Of a DNA stretch of 64,000 nucleotides, positions 16,203 through 26,863 are shown piece after piece. The notes under the pieces were generated by a model that was not told the origin of the DNA, searched no databases, and saw nothing but the letters and a program-made list of their open reading frames with translations. Location of the stretch: the NCBI RefSeq assembly GCF_018271995.1, contig NZ_JAGUCO010000021.1, positions 1 to 64,000 of the forward strand, given 5' to 3'. The stretch is from Carboxylicivirga linearis (lineage in GTDB: Bacteria > Bacteroidota > Bacteroidia > Bacteroidales > Marinilabiliaceae). The position numbers and the translations under genes are program-made. Position 1 is the first letter of the stretch; each line of letters starts with the position of its first letter.

Positions 16203-18314
16203 ATGCAGATTAAAAAAGGGATCATATTACGATTTGGAGTGGTCTATATCAGTATAGGTCTGTTGGCTGTATGGATTATTGTCAGCGCTCTTTTTCTGCA
16301 GGTTGTTGAAGGAGATAAGTGGGCTGAAGAAGAAAAGAAGCTAAATAATAAAGACATCATTATAGATGCTAACAGAGGAGATATTCTAGCTTCGGATATG
16401 CGTAAGCTGGCTTGCTCGGTGCCTACATATCGTATTTATATGGATATGCGTGCCAATGGTCTGACGGACGAAGTATTTAATGCTAACGTTGATAGTTTGG
16501 CTATTTGTCTGTCTAAATTTTATGGAGACCACTCTGTTAATTACTATCGAAATAACCTTAAAAAAGCAAGAGCCCAAGGAAAGAGATATTACCAGGTTCA
16601 TCCCCGACGAATTTCTTTTACAGATCTGAAAGAAGTGAAGCAATTTCCTTTGTTTAGACTGGGTCCCAATAAAGGTGGTTTTATTGAAAAGAAATACGAG
16701 CGAAGGAAATTACCTTTTGGTGATTTAGCTTCACGAACCATTGGAAGCTTATATGCTGAAAAGGATTTGGGCGGGCGATTTGGTTTAGAAATGGCTTATA
16801 ACAATACGCTTAAAGGAATCAGTGGTATTAGTAATCGTACGCGCGTTGCTGGTAATTGGGTGGTTGAAGAAGAAATTGAGCCTACAGATGGAAAAGATAT
16901 TATTACCACCATTGATATTGGTTTACAAGATGTGGCGGAGCATGCCTTGCTTGAGCAGTTAAGAAAGCATAAAGCTGATCATGGTTGTGCTGTGTTGATG
17001 GAAGTAAATACCGGTAAAGTTAAAGCCATTGCAAATTTAGGGTTGACTTCTTACGGTGATTATGATGAGCAATATAATTATGCCATTGGTGAAGCTACTG
17101 AGCCAGGTTCAACATTTAAATTAGCCTCTATGATGGTGGCTTTGGAAGATAATGTTGTGAGCCTCGATGATAGCATTGAAACGGGCAAGGGCTACTGCTA
17201 TTTTTACGATCGTAGAATGACAGATAGTCATCACGGTGGTTTTGGTACTATCTCTGTGCGTGAGGCGTTTGAGAAATCATCGAATGTTGGAATATCAAAA
17301 ATAATCTTCAATAACTATAAAGATAATCCACGGAAGTTTGTTGATCGTCTTTACTTAATGGGATTAAAAGATCCTTTGGGTATTGAAATAAAAGGAGAAG
17401 GAATACCGCGTATAAAGTATCCGGGAGAGAAGGATTGGTGGGGAACAACATTGCCATGGATGTCTATTGGGTACGAAACTCAGTTAACTCCACTTCAGGT
17501 TTTAACTTTCTATAATGCGGTGGCTAATAATGGAAAAATGGTAAAGCCCCTATTTGTTGACGCGATTGCCCATCATGGAGAAATTATTCAGCAAAATAAA
17601 ACTGAAGTGCTTAATCCATCCATATGTTCATTGGGTACTATTGAAAAAGTACATGATTTATTGGTAGGAGTGGTGGAACATGGGACTGCGAAAAATATAA
17701 AAAATAACAGATATCAAATAGCCGGAAAAACAGGTACGGCTCAAATAGCAAAAGGTAACACAGGATACAAAGGCCAGGGCGGAGTTCAATATCAGGCATC
17801 GTTTGTAGGGTATTTTCCTGCTGACAGACCACTTTATAGTTGTATAGTTGTTGTCAATGGGCCGTCTAACAATGTATATTACGGTAATCTTGTTGCAGGT
17901 TCGGTATTTGGTGAAATAGCAGATCGTGTCTATGCACAAAATTATGATCATCCGGATGTGAAGAAACAGTTTGAAATACCTGTTGATGAATATCTTCCGT
18001 ATGCTAAAGGTGGGTTGAAAGAGGATCTGTTGGCTGTGTTTGATGAGGTTGGTATTAATGTAAAAGGCAAAGAAATTAATTCAGAGTGGGCATCAACCAA
18101 AGCTCGCGAGCATGATATTAATCTAACGGTTAAAAGTTTTCCCGAAGGGTTGGTGCCAAGCGTTTTAGGGATGGGAGCTAAGGATGCTGTTTCGATTCTT
18201 GAGAATATGGGATTGAAAGTGGTGATTAAAGGAGTGGGGCGTGTGAGACAGCAATCCATGACGGCTGGTCAGAATTTTAGGAAAGGATCGACAATTTATT
18301 TGCAAATGGGCTAG
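16203..18314 (+). CDS. ftsI: Penicillin-binding protein 3 / FtsI with C-terminal PASTA domain
   Basis: 703-residue class B PBP, the septal DD-transpeptidase. One N-terminal transmembrane helix (about 9-31), a pedestal dimerisation domain from about 55 to 210, then the transpeptidase: SxxK nucleophile in EPGSTFKLASMM (about 301-312), SxN in KSSNVGIS (about 358), and KTGTAQ (about 513). A single PASTA domain closes the protein (about 640-703, LVPSVLGMGAKDAV...GSTIYLQMG), possibly binding muropeptides or stabilising the enzyme. Located in the dcw operon before murE. Confidence 0.93.
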   Translation: MQIKKGIILRFGVVYISIGLLAVWIIVSALFLQVVEGDKWAEEEKKLNNKDIIIDANRGDILASDMRKLACSVPTYRIYMDMRANGLTDEVFNANVDSLAICLSKFYGDHSVNYYRNNLKKARAQGKRYYQVHPRRISFTDLKEVKQFPLFRLGPNKGGFIEKKYERRKLPFGDLASRTIGSLYAEKDLGGRFGLEMAYNNTLKGISGISNRTRVAGNWVVEEEIEPTDGKDIITTIDIGLQDVAEHALLEQLRKHKADHGCAVLMEVNTGKVKAIANLGLTSYGDYDEQYNYAIGEATEPGSTFKLASMMVALEDNVVSLDDSIETGKGYCYFYDRRMTDSHHGGFGTISVREAFEKSSNVGISKIIFNNYKDNPRKFVDRLYLMGLKDPLGIEIKGEGIPRIKYPGEKDWWGTTLPWMSIGYETQLTPLQVLTFYNAVANNGKMVKPLFVDAIAHHGEIIQQNKTEVLNPSICSLGTIEKVHDLLVGVVEHGTAKNIKNNRYQIAGKTGTAQIAKGNTGYKGQGGVQYQASFVGYFPADRPLYSCIVVVNGPSNNVYYGNLVAGSVFGEIADRVYAQNYDHPDVKKQFEIPVDEYLPYAKGGLKEDLLAVFDEVGINVKGKEINSEWASTKAREHDINLTVKSFPEGLVPSVLGMGAKDAVSILENMGLKVVIKGVGRVRQQSMTAGQNFRKGSTIYLQMG

Positions 18315-18328
18315 TTGAAAGAAGATAA

Positions 18329-19789
18329 GTGAAAAAATTATTCGAAATATTACAAGAGGTAGATATCAGGCAGATCTTTAATAAAAGAGACCTGGATGTA
18401 ACCGATATATGCTTCGATTCAAGAAAAGCAAAAGAAGGATCTGTTTTTGTTGCAGTGAAAGGGACAGTGGCAGATGGACATCAATTTATTCCACAAGTAA
18501 TTGATGCTGGCTGTAAATGTGTGGTGTGCGAAGATCAGCCTCAAAAATATCCTGATGATGTTACGATAGTTGTTGTTGAGAATAGTTCTTTGGTGTTAGG
18601 CAAAATGGCGTCGGCCTTTTATGATTATCCATCGCGACAATTAAAGTTACTAGGGGTTACAGGTACCAATGGAAAAACGACCATTGCCACTTTGTTGTAT
18701 AAAATGGTTTCAATAATGGGGTATAAAGCAGGGCTGTTTTCAACGGTTGCCAACTACATAGGGAACGAAAAAGTAGAGGCTACTCATACAACACCCGACT
18801 CTGTAGCTATTAATAAATTGATGGCCGAAATGGTTGAGGCAGGTTGCGATTATTGCTTTATGGAAGTAAGTTCGCATGCTCTGGATCAAAATAGAGTGGA
18901 AGGTTTGCAGTTTGACGGAGCATTATTCACCAATATTACGCATGATCACCTCGATTACCATAAGACATTCAAGGCTTATATTGAAGCTAAAAAATCGTTT
19001 TTCGATAACCTGGATAAAGAAGCATTTAGTCTGGTTAATGCTGACGATAAAAATGGCATGGTGATGATGCAAAACACCCGTGCTGCTAAAAATACCTATT
19101 CGTTAAAAGGAATGGGTACTTTCAAAGCAAAGATTATTGAAAGCATGTTTGAGGGCATGCAGTTAGATATTGATGGTCATGAGATTTGGACTCAGTTTGT
19201 TGGTAACTTTAATGCTCAGAATCTTTTGGCTGTATACGGGGCTGCCGTATTGTTAGGCTTCGATAAAATGGAAGTGTTGGTTGCTTTGAGTCAGTTAAAA
19301 TCTGTGGATGGCCGATTTGAAACCATTCGATCAAAAACAGGAAAAACGGCTATTGTTGATTATGCACACACACCGGATGCTTTAAAAAATGTGATTGAAA
19401 CCATTAATCTCGTGCGTCAGGGTAATCAGCAGTTAATAACCGTAGTAGGAGCTGGTGGGGATCGCGATCCAATGAAACGACCAGAGATGGCAAAAGAAGC
19501 TGTGCAGGGAAGTTCAAGAGTGATATTGACATCCGATAACCCAAGAAGCGAGGATCCTGCTCAGATAGTTGAAGAGATGATGAAGGGTGTGACCTTCAAA
19601 GAAAGAATAAAAGTGCTGTCGATAGTGGATAGAAAGGAAGCTATCAGAACAGCCTGTGTTGTGGCCCAGCCGGGCGACATTATTTTGGTGGCCGGTAAAG
19701 GACACGAAACCTATCAGGAGGTAAAAGGAGTGAAAAATCACTTTGATGACCGGGAAGTAATAAACGAAATTTTTAACGCTGAAGAATAA
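18329..19789 (+). CDS. murE: UDP-MurNAc-tripeptide synthetase MurE (meso-diaminopimelate adding)
   Basis: 486 residues. Mur ligase with ATP-binding GVTGTNGKTT (about 111-120), the carbamylated-Lys region, and DNPR in TSDNPRSEDP (about 396-405), the signature for meso-diaminopimelate rather than lysine as substrate, so the peptidoglycan is the DAP type. It adds the third residue to UDP-MurNAc-L-Ala-D-Glu. The start is GTG, 15 bp after the ftsI stop; no ATG is in frame nearby that would keep the conserved N terminus. Confidence 0.96.
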   Translation: MKKLFEILQEVDIRQIFNKRDLDVTDICFDSRKAKEGSVFVAVKGTVADGHQFIPQVIDAGCKCVVCEDQPQKYPDDVTIVVVENSSLVLGKMASAFYDYPSRQLKLLGVTGTNGKTTIATLLYKMVSIMGYKAGLFSTVANYIGNEKVEATHTTPDSVAINKLMAEMVEAGCDYCFMEVSSHALDQNRVEGLQFDGALFTNITHDHLDYHKTFKAYIEAKKSFFDNLDKEAFSLVNADDKNGMVMMQNTRAAKNTYSLKGMGTFKAKIIESMFEGMQLDIDGHEIWTQFVGNFNAQNLLAVYGAAVLLGFDKMEVLVALSQLKSVDGRFETIRSKTGKTAIVDYAHTPDALKNVIETINLVRQGNQQLITVVGAGGDRDPMKRPEMAKEAVQGSSRVILTSDNPRSEDPAQIVEEMMKGVTFKERIKVLSIVDRKEAIRTACVVAQPGDIILVAGKGHETYQEVKGVKNHFDDREVINEIFNAEE

Positions 19790-19795
19790 GAGCTA

Positions 19796-21028
19796 ATGTT
19801 GTACTATTTGTTTAGATATCTTGAAACATTAAACTTCCCGGGAGCAGGAGTTTTTCAATACATCACGTTTCGTGCCGGTATGGCTGTTATCATAGCTTTG
19901 TTATTTGCAGCTATTATTGGAAAGCAGGTAATTAAGAAACTTCAAAGGCAACAGATTGGAGAAGTAGTTCGCGATTTGGGCTTAGAAGGGCAATATGCTA
20001 AAAAAGGTACGCCAACTATGGGAGGTGTTATCATTATTGCCGCTATTCTGGTGCCGGTTCTTTTGTTGAGTAAGTTGGATAATGTCTATATTATCTTAAT
20101 GATTATATCTACAATCTGGTTGGGGGCAATTGGTTTTGTTGATGATTATATCAAGGTATTTAAAAAAGATAAAGAAGGTTTGGCTGGTAAATTTAAAATT
20201 GCCGGTCAGGTTGGTTTAGGTTTGATAGTGGGTATAACGCTTTTTGCCAGTGATGATGTTGTTGTCCGCGAAAGAATTCCGGATGAAGTTGTTGTGGTGC
20301 AGGCTGAAGATGGCACAATGATTGAAAGGCCGGCTACTAAGGATACAAAATCAACGGTAACAAACATACCATTTGTAAAGAGTAATCGATTTAACTATTC
20401 AAAAGTCGTATGGTTTTTAGGTGATCAGGCTGAGAAATGGGGATGGCTGGTTTTTGTTGTGGCTGTTATATTCATCATTACAGCGGTTTCGAATGGAGCT
20501 AATATTACAGATGGGTTAGATGGATTAGCTACGGGAACATCGGCTATAATAGGATCTACGCTAGGTGTATTTGCATACCTGTCGAGTAATATGATTTATG
20601 CCGACTATTTGAATATAATGTACATCCCACACTCCGAAGAATTAGTTGTGTTTATAGCTGCTTTTATCGGGGCTACAGTTGGCTTTTTATGGTATAATTC
20701 ATTTCCTGCTCAGGTTTTTATGGGTGATACCGGAAGTTTAACTCTGGGAGGTATTATAGCGGTGTTTGCCATTTTGTTGCGCATTGAGCTGTTGATACCA
20801 ATACTTTGTGGAATCTTTTTGGTAGAGAATGTGTCAGTGATGATGCAGGTGAGTTGGTTTAAATATACCAAAAAGAGATATGGTGAAGGGCGGCGTATCT
20901 TTAAAATGGCTCCTCTCCATCATCATTATCAAAAAAAAGGATATACCGAATCTAAGATTGTGACTCGATTCTGGATTATTGGTATCATACTGGCAATATT
21001 AACTATTGTAACCTTAAAAGTAAGATAA
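19796..21028 (+). CDS. mraY: Phospho-N-acetylmuramoyl-pentapeptide transferase MraY
   Basis: 410-residue polytopic membrane enzyme that makes lipid I from UDP-MurNAc-pentapeptide and undecaprenyl phosphate. Key motifs: [10 protein letters not shown] (about 62-71), the Asp-rich FVDDYIKV (about 114-121), [10 protein letters not shown] (about 237-246) and MAPLHHHY (about 370-377). It is about 50 residues longer than E. coli MraY because of a charged insertion around 148-200 ([19 protein letters not shown] and following), which I believe is typical of Bacteroidota. Six bases separate it from murE, one from murD. Confidence 0.96.
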   Translation: MLYYLFRYLETLNFPGAGVFQYITFRAGMAVIIALLFAAIIGKQVIKKLQRQQIGEVVRDLGLEGQYAKKGTPTMGGVIIIAAILVPVLLLSKLDNVYIILMIISTIWLGAIGFVDDYIKVFKKDKEGLAGKFKIAGQVGLGLIVGITLFASDDVVVRERIPDEVVVVQAEDGTMIERPATKDTKSTVTNIPFVKSNRFNYSKVVWFLGDQAEKWGWLVFVVAVIFIITAVSNGANITDGLDGLATGTSAIIGSTLGVFAYLSSNMIYADYLNIMYIPHSEELVVFIAAFIGATVGFLWYNSFPAQVFMGDTGSLTLGGIIAVFAILLRIELLIPILCGIFLVENVSVMMQVSWFKYTKKRYGEGRRIFKMAPLHHHYQKKGYTESKIVTRFWIIGIILAILTIVTLKVR

Positions 21029-21029
21029 A

Positions 21030-22367
21030 ATGAAGAGGCTGGTTATTCTCGGTTCAGGCGAAAGTGGTGTTGGAACAGCTTTGTTAGCTGTGCAAAAGGG
21101 GTGGACTGTGTTTGTTTCTGATAAAGCCAGTATCACACAAAAGCATAAAACTGAGCTTATCAATGCGGGAATAGAATTTGAAGATAATAAGCATAGCGAA
21201 GATAAAATTCTTCTGGCTGATGAAATAATGAAAAGTCCTGGAATACCTGATGATATTCCTTTGATTTTAAAAGCAAAAGGAAAAGGGATACCGGTTATTT
21301 CGGAAATTGAATTTGCGGGAAGATATATGGATTGTAAGTCAATTTGTATTACCGGTAGCAATGGTAAAACTACCACCACTTTATTGATTTATGATTTACT
21401 GAAGAATGCCGGAATAAATGTTGAATTGGCAGGTAATGTGGGGACGAGTCTGGCACGGCAGCTTGCCGAAGGGAGAAAACCGGATTGGTTTGTGATTGAA
21501 TTGAGTAGTTTTCAGCTGGATGGAATGTTTGATTTCAGGGCTGATGTAGCTGTTTTGCTGAATATTACTCCCGATCATCTGGATAGATATGGTTTTAAAA
21601 TGCAAAACTATATCGAAAGTAAATTTCGGATTGCTCAAAATCAGACAGAAGAGGATGTTTTTATCTATTGTGAAGACGATGAGAATATTGTTAATGAATT
21701 AGTACATCACATTTATAAATCTAACCTGATACCCTTCACTCAAAAGGATATACTGAAAAGTGGAGCGTACGTCACTAATGACGAGGTAATTATTAATTAC
21801 AACCAGGACACTATGAGTATTCTATCACAGGAACTTTCATTGCAAGGTAAACACAATCTTTATAATTCGATGGCTGCCGGAATTGTAGCATCGGTATTAA
21901 AGATTAAAAAGAAATTTATTCGCGAAAGTCTAACTTCTTTTAAGGGAGTTGAGCATCGCTTAGAGAAAGTGTGTTCGGTAAGAGGAATTGAATTTATAAA
22001 CGACTCAAAAGCTACCAATGTAAATTCTACCTGGTATGCATTAGAATGTATGGATAAACCCGTGGTGTGGATTGCAGGTGGTGTTGATAAGGGAAATGAT
22101 TATGAAGATTTATTACCTCTGGCCCGAAAGAAAGTAAAAGCTTTAATCTGTTTGGGTACTGATAATAGCAAGCTTATCAATTCATTTGGAAAAGAAGTAC
22201 AGGTTATTAAAGAAGCCAGATCAATGAAAGAAGCAGTTGAGTTAGCTTATCAACAAGGGAAAAAAGGGGATGTGGTTTTATTGTCGCCAGCCTGTGCAAG
22301 TTTTGATTTGTTTAGCAGCTATATTGACAGAGGAAATCAGTTTAAAGATACTGTAAGAGATTTGTAG
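21030..22367 (+). CDS. murD: UDP-N-acetylmuramoylalanine-D-glutamate ligase MurD
   Basis: 445 residues. Begins with the nucleotide-like RLVILGSGESGVGTALLA fold, has the Mur ligase P-loop ITGSNGKTTTT (about 110-120), NITPDHLDRYG (about 177-187), and the C-terminal NDSKATNVNST segment (about 326-336). It adds D-glutamate to UDP-MurNAc-L-Ala in the cytoplasm. Nine bases before ftsW in the same operon. Confidence 0.96.
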   Translation: MKRLVILGSGESGVGTALLAVQKGWTVFVSDKASITQKHKTELINAGIEFEDNKHSEDKILLADEIMKSPGIPDDIPLILKAKGKGIPVISEIEFAGRYMDCKSICITGSNGKTTTTLLIYDLLKNAGINVELAGNVGTSLARQLAEGRKPDWFVIELSSFQLDGMFDFRADVAVLLNITPDHLDRYGFKMQNYIESKFRIAQNQTEEDVFIYCEDDENIVNELVHHIYKSNLIPFTQKDILKSGAYVTNDEVIINYNQDTMSILSQELSLQGKHNLYNSMAAGIVASVLKIKKKFIRESLTSFKGVEHRLEKVCSVRGIEFINDSKATNVNSTWYALECMDKPVVWIAGGVDKGNDYEDLLPLARKKVKALICLGTDNSKLINSFGKEVQVIKEARSMKEAVELAYQQGKKGDVVLLSPACASFDLFSSYIDRGNQFKDTVRDL

Positions 22368-22376
22368 AATATTATA

Positions 22377-23549
22377 ATGAACGAAACCTTACGCAAATAT
22401 ATCAAGGGTGATCGAATCATTTGGTTTGTTATCATTGCTTTGGCTGTTTTTTCAAGCTTGGTTGTTTATAGTGCAACCGGAAATCTGGCATATAAACATC
22501 ACGATGGCAATGCTATTTATTACCTTTTTAGGCATGCCAAATTTTTAATGGTTGGTATTGGTATTATCATTGCAGTGCACCATTTGCATTACAAGTGGTT
22601 TGCTCGTTTTGCAACTGTGTTTCTCTATTTTTCAGAAGCTTTGTTGTTGATAACTTTACTAACAGGTGTCAGTCTGAATCAGGCAAGTAGATGGTTGACA
22701 TTACCGGTGGTAGGTATTTCGTTTCAGCCATCGGAGTTGGCAAAATTGGCTTTAATGATGTTTATTGCAAAGGTATTGGCTCAACATCAACGCGATGATA
22801 GTAATGCAAATGATGCATTTAAACCTATAATGATTCATGTAGGTATTGTTTGTGGATTGATTTTTAAAGAAGACTTTTCAACAGCCGGCCTGATTGGTGC
22901 CACTGCATTAATTGTGATGTTTATAGGTCGGGTGTCGCTAAAATATATATTAGGGACGGTGGCTGCCGTTTTAATTTTTGTAACGGTTATCATTTTCTCA
23001 TCAGAATATGTGCCGTTTCTTCATCGAGCCAGTACGTGGAAGGCTCGTATTATGAGACATATGGAAGATGATGATAGTAATACGGCCGATTATCAATCAG
23101 AGCGTTCAAAAATGGCCATTGCTACAGGAGGAGTATTTGGAAAAGGTCCGGGTAATAGTCATCAACGATATTTTTTACCCCATCCATATAGCGATTTTGT
23201 TTTCGCCATTATTACTGAAGAATTTGGTTTGGTTGGAGCTTTGCTGGTGATGTTGGCCTATTTGATATTACTATTTCGGTCTGGTGTTATTGTTCGTGCC
23301 AGCACCAGAACATTTCCCGCATTTCTGGTAATTGGCCTGGCCACCTTGTTGTCGGTTCAGGCATTTATCAATATGGGAGTGGCAGTGGGAGTTTTTCCTG
23401 TTACGGGGCAGCCTTTGCCTTTGGTTAGTATGGGAGGTACATCTACGCTATTTACTTGTTTGGCTTTGGGTGCCATATTGAGTGTCAGCAGAAATAACAT
23501 GAAGGAACGATCAGCCCTTGAGGTTGAAGAAAATATTGAAGAACAATGA
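22377..23549 (+). CDS. ftsW: Septal peptidoglycan glycosyltransferase FtsW
   Basis: 390-residue SEDS-family protein with about ten membrane helices. The conserved FQPSELAKLALM (about 120-131, with the pair Ser-Glu), and the C-terminal INMGVAVGVFPVTGQPLPLVSMGGTS (about 325-350) mark SEDS glycosyltransferases; this copy sits in the dcw cluster, hence FtsW rather than RodA. It polymerises lipid II with FtsI at the septum. Its stop overlaps the murG start (ATGA). Confidence 0.95.
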   Translation: MNETLRKYIKGDRIIWFVIIALAVFSSLVVYSATGNLAYKHHDGNAIYYLFRHAKFLMVGIGIIIAVHHLHYKWFARFATVFLYFSEALLLITLLTGVSLNQASRWLTLPVVGISFQPSELAKLALMMFIAKVLAQHQRDDSNANDAFKPIMIHVGIVCGLIFKEDFSTAGLIGATALIVMFIGRVSLKYILGTVAAVLIFVTVIIFSSEYVPFLHRASTWKARIMRHMEDDDSNTADYQSERSKMAIATGGVFGKGPGNSHQRYFLPHPYSDFVFAIITEEFGLVGALLVMLAYLILLFRSGVIVRASTRTFPAFLVIGLATLLSVQAFINMGVAVGVFPVTGQPLPLVSMGGTSTLFTCLALGAILSVSRNNMKERSALEVEENIEEQ

Positions 23550-24646
23550 GTGAAATTAAAGTCATCATAAGTGGAGGCGGAACAGGAGGACATATATTTC
23601 CTGCTATTTCTATTGCTAATGCTGTAAAAGAAAAGCTTCCAAATGCTAAAATTTTATTTGTTGGAGCACAAGGTAAGATGGAAATGGAGAAAGTGCCGGA
23701 TGCGGGTTACGACATTGTTGGTTTGCCTGTTGCCGGGTTTCAGCGAAAACTTACACTAAAGAATTTATCGTTCCCATTTAAATTGATTAAAAGTTTAAAT
23801 AAAGCGCGTAAGGTTGTTAAAGATTTTAACCCTGATGTGGCAGTAGGTGTTGGTGGTTATGCCAGTGGTCCTGTTCTTAGGGTGGCTTCCAATAATGGGG
23901 TTCCTTGTTTATTGCAAGAGCAGAATTCGTTTCCCGGCGTAACTAATCGTATCCTGTCTAAAAAAGCGGTCAAAATTTGTGTGGCTTATGACAAGATGGA
24001 TCGATTTTTTGAGGCTGGAAAAATTATCCTGACTGGCAATCCGGTAAGAGGGAATTTAATTTCATCAGTAGACAAAAAACAAGCAGCTGAATTTTGGAAT
24101 CTAAGCGAAGATAAGAAGACTATTTTGGTGATTGGTGGAAGTTTAGGGGCTAGATCGGTGAATAATGGTATATTGCATGGTATTGCTGATATGCCTGATG
24201 ATTGTCAGATGATATGGCAAACAGGTAAATTTTATTTCGAAGAAATGAAAACGGCTTTGCCTGAGAGTTTAAAAGATAAAGTAATTGTTACTGACTTTAT
24301 CAGTCGGATGGACATGGCTTTTGCTATGGCTGATGTGGTGGTGTCGCGTGCTGGAGCTGGAACAATTTCGGAGTTAGCGATACTTGGTAAGCCTACCATT
24401 TTTGTGCCATCACCTAATGTGTCAGAAGATCATCAGACAAAAAATGCGATGGCACTCGTTGAAAAAGAAGCTGCGATATTGGTAAGGGATAGTGATGTGA
24501 ATGCAATTGTACACGAAGCGTCTGTTTTAGCTATGGATGAGGTTAAATTAAAGCAATTGTCAGAAAATATCAATCAATTGGCAAAGCCAGAGGCAGCCAT
24601 AGATATAGCAAATGAAGTAATAAAGTTAGCACAAAGTAAGAAGTAA
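23546..24646 (+). CDS. murG: UDP-GlcNAc:lipid I N-acetylglucosaminyltransferase MurG
   Basis: 366-residue GT28 enzyme that makes lipid II at the inner membrane face. The N-terminal glycine-rich loop SGGGTGGHIFPA (9-20), HX-type acceptor region GVGGYASGP (about 100-108), second loop IGGSLGARSVN (about 196-206) and the UDP-GlcNAc site SRAGAGTISEL (about 268-278) are intact. Overlaps ftsW by 4 bp and abuts murC with no gap. Confidence 0.96.
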   Translation: MSEIKVIISGGGTGGHIFPAISIANAVKEKLPNAKILFVGAQGKMEMEKVPDAGYDIVGLPVAGFQRKLTLKNLSFPFKLIKSLNKARKVVKDFNPDVAVGVGGYASGPVLRVASNNGVPCLLQEQNSFPGVTNRILSKKAVKICVAYDKMDRFFEAGKIILTGNPVRGNLISSVDKKQAAEFWNLSEDKKTILVIGGSLGARSVNNGILHGIADMPDDCQMIWQTGKFYFEEMKTALPESLKDKVIVTDFISRMDMAFAMADVVVSRAGAGTISELAILGKPTIFVPSPNVSEDHQTKNAMALVEKEAAILVRDSDVNAIVHEASVLAMDEVKLKQLSENINQLAKPEAAIDIANEVIKLAQSKK

Positions 24647-26035
24647 ATGCTGAAGTTGGATGATATAAAAAGTGTGTATTTCATCGGAATTGGTGGAATT
24701 GGAATGAGTGCGTTGGCCCGTTTTTTTAAACAACAAGGGAAAAATGTGGCTGGATATGACAAAACATCAACTGCATTAACTTCAACTTTAATTAACGAAG
24801 GTATAGGGGTAAGCTTTCAGGATGATGTAAATAACATTCCAGACAGTTTTAAGGATCAATCCAATTGTTTGGTAGTTTATACCCCAGCTGTCCCTGTCGG
24901 ACATGGTGAATTGAACTATTATAGACAAAACAATTTTCAGGTTAAGAAAAGGGCTGAAGTGTTAGGTTTGTTAACTCGTGGAATGGAAGGAATATGTGTG
25001 GCAGGTACACATGGGAAAACTACCATATCAAGTATGACAGCTCATCTAATGAGGCAGTCTCTGGTTGGTTGTAATGCTTTCCTTGGTGGAATTACACGTA
25101 ATTATTCGACTAATTTCTTGCATGATGATGCATCTTCATATGTGGTGATGGAAGCGGATGAGTTTGATCGTTCGTTTTTGCAGTTAACTCCACACCTGGC
25201 ATTGATTTCAGCTATGGATGCTGATCATCTGGATATATATGGTGACGCATCAAAGGTATATGAAGCATTTAATCAGTTTGTGCAGTTGATTAACCCGGGT
25301 GGAGCTTTGTTACATAAAGAAGGTCTTCCTGTGGAATTACCTGATGAAGATGTGGAAGTGTTTACCTATTCTGCTAAGGAAGAGGGTGATTTTTATCCTT
25401 TTAATCTAAAGCAAGTTGACGGTATCTATCAATTCAATCTTAAGACTCCATTTGGGAAGATAATGAAATTACAAATGGGGGTGCCCGGAATGGTGAATGT
25501 TGAAAATGCTGTTGGGGCAATTGGATTGGCTCTTTTAGCGGGAGTTGAAGAAGATGAAATTCGAAAAGCCCTACCTGAATTTCAAGGCATAAAACGAAGA
25601 TTTGAATATCGTATTCGAGAGGATAATTTAATTTATATCGATGATTATGCACATCATCCTGAGGAAATTAATGCAACGGTTTCTTCGGTAAGAGCTATTT
25701 ATCCAAATAAAAAAATAACGGTTGTTTTTCAGCCGCATTTATATACCCGCACAAAGGATTTTGCCGATGAGTTTGCGAAGGCATTAGATCAGTGCGATAG
25801 GGTTTACTTGTTGGATATTTATCCGGCAAGGGAAGAGCCAATTGATGGCGTATCTTCAAAAATGATTGCAGACAGAATGCAATTACAACATGTTAAGTTG
25901 TTGAATTATGATGACTTGTTGTTAGATATGAAAAAGAATGTTCCGGAGGTGGTATTAACTCTTGGAGCGGGCGATATAGATAGGCTTACAGAAGATTTAG
26001 AAAAGCAATTGAAGCAATTCATCCGAATTAAATAG
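24647..26035 (+). CDS. murC: UDP-N-acetylmuramate-L-alanine ligase MurC
   Basis: 462 residues. N-terminal GIGGIGMSALA loop (about 13-23), P-loop VAGTHGKTTISSM (about 118-130), EADEFDRSFL (about 175), DDYAHHPEEI (about 327-336, binding the nucleotide base and substrate) and the C-terminal LTLGAGDID. It adds L-Ala to UDP-MurNAc. Its start codon directly follows the murG stop. Confidence 0.96.
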   Translation: MLKLDDIKSVYFIGIGGIGMSALARFFKQQGKNVAGYDKTSTALTSTLINEGIGVSFQDDVNNIPDSFKDQSNCLVVYTPAVPVGHGELNYYRQNNFQVKKRAEVLGLLTRGMEGICVAGTHGKTTISSMTAHLMRQSLVGCNAFLGGITRNYSTNFLHDDASSYVVMEADEFDRSFLQLTPHLALISAMDADHLDIYGDASKVYEAFNQFVQLINPGGALLHKEGLPVELPDEDVEVFTYSAKEEGDFYPFNLKQVDGIYQFNLKTPFGKIMKLQMGVPGMVNVENAVGAIGLALLAGVEEDEIRKALPEFQGIKRRFEYRIREDNLIYIDDYAHHPEEINATVSSVRAIYPNKKITVVFQPHLYTRTKDFADEFAKALDQCDRVYLLDIYPAREEPIDGVSSKMIADRMQLQHVKLLNYDDLLLDMKKNVPEVVLTLGAGDIDRLTEDLEKQLKQFIRIK

Positions 26036-26130
26036 GTGTTTAGCAAATTGTTAATAACTATTGCCTATAATTGAGTATAAAAAATGCTGAAAAAGTTATA
26101 TTTAAACGGTTTAATGGGCTTTTTGAGAAT

Positions 26131-26859
26131 ATGAAGAAGTGGAAAAACATACTTTTGATTGTGGTAGTGGCTATTTATTTCCCTATCATATTTTCATTTG
26201 TATCTGTGGGGAAAAGTCAAAGGGTTTGTGGAGAGATTGTTCCGGCTATCTGTGATAGCATACAAAACCGGTTTATCAGCAGAGATGAGATAACTGATAT
26301 TGCTCTGGAAAAATACCCGGGCATCTTAGGTCGAAAAATCAATGAGATAAACTGTGAGGATATGGAGATATTCTTCAGAAAACATCCAGCCATAGAAAAT
26401 TGCGAAGTGTACTTCACATATGGAGGTGCGCTTCATATTGATATATCTCAACGAGAACCTATGTTGCGTGTTTTTGAAGGTAATTCATCTTATTACCTTG
26501 ATACCAATGGTAAAAAGATGCCTTTGTTTAAAAAGCACACTGCACATAGCCTGGTAGCTAACGGTTATATCAATAGGGTAGAATCGATGAATGATTTGGT
26601 TAGCCTGGCACAGGCCATCAATAATGATTCATTTTTAAAAGCCCAAATTGAGCAGGTTTATGTTGATGAAAAAGGAGAATTTGTTTTAGTACCTCGGGTA
26701 GGTGATCATTTGATTGAGTTCGGAGGTATTGATAGAATGAATGAGAAATTCAGAAACCTGAAAGCTTTATATAAAACGGGATGGGATGCCCGTGAATGGA
26801 ATTTGTATAAAAAAGTCAACTTAAAGTATAAAGGACAAGTCGTTTGCACAAAAGCATAG
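26131..26859 (+). CDS. ftsQ: Cell division protein FtsQ
   Basis: 242 residues from the ATG at 26131: one membrane helix (about 5-26), a POTRA-type domain (about 45-115, with RFISRDEITDIAL and HPAIENCEVYF...LHIDISQREPMLRV, the last being the conserved FtsQ R-x-P segment), and a beta-rich C-terminal domain. It links FtsL/FtsB-like proteins to the divisome in the periplasm. A TTG 20 codons upstream (26071) would add a charged extension before the membrane helix; the ATG gives the usual short cytoplasmic tail. The 95-bp gap from murC is the largest in the operon. Confidence 0.88.
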   Translation: MKKWKNILLIVVVAIYFPIIFSFVSVGKSQRVCGEIVPAICDSIQNRFISRDEITDIALEKYPGILGRKINEINCEDMEIFFRKHPAIENCEVYFTYGGALHIDISQREPMLRVFEGNSSYYLDTNGKKMPLFKKHTAHSLVANGYINRVESMNDLVSLAQAINNDSFLKAQIEQVYVDEKGEFVLVPRVGDHLIEFGGIDRMNEKFRNLKALYKTGWDAREWNLYKKVNLKYKGQVVCTKA

Positions 26860-26863
26860 TTGT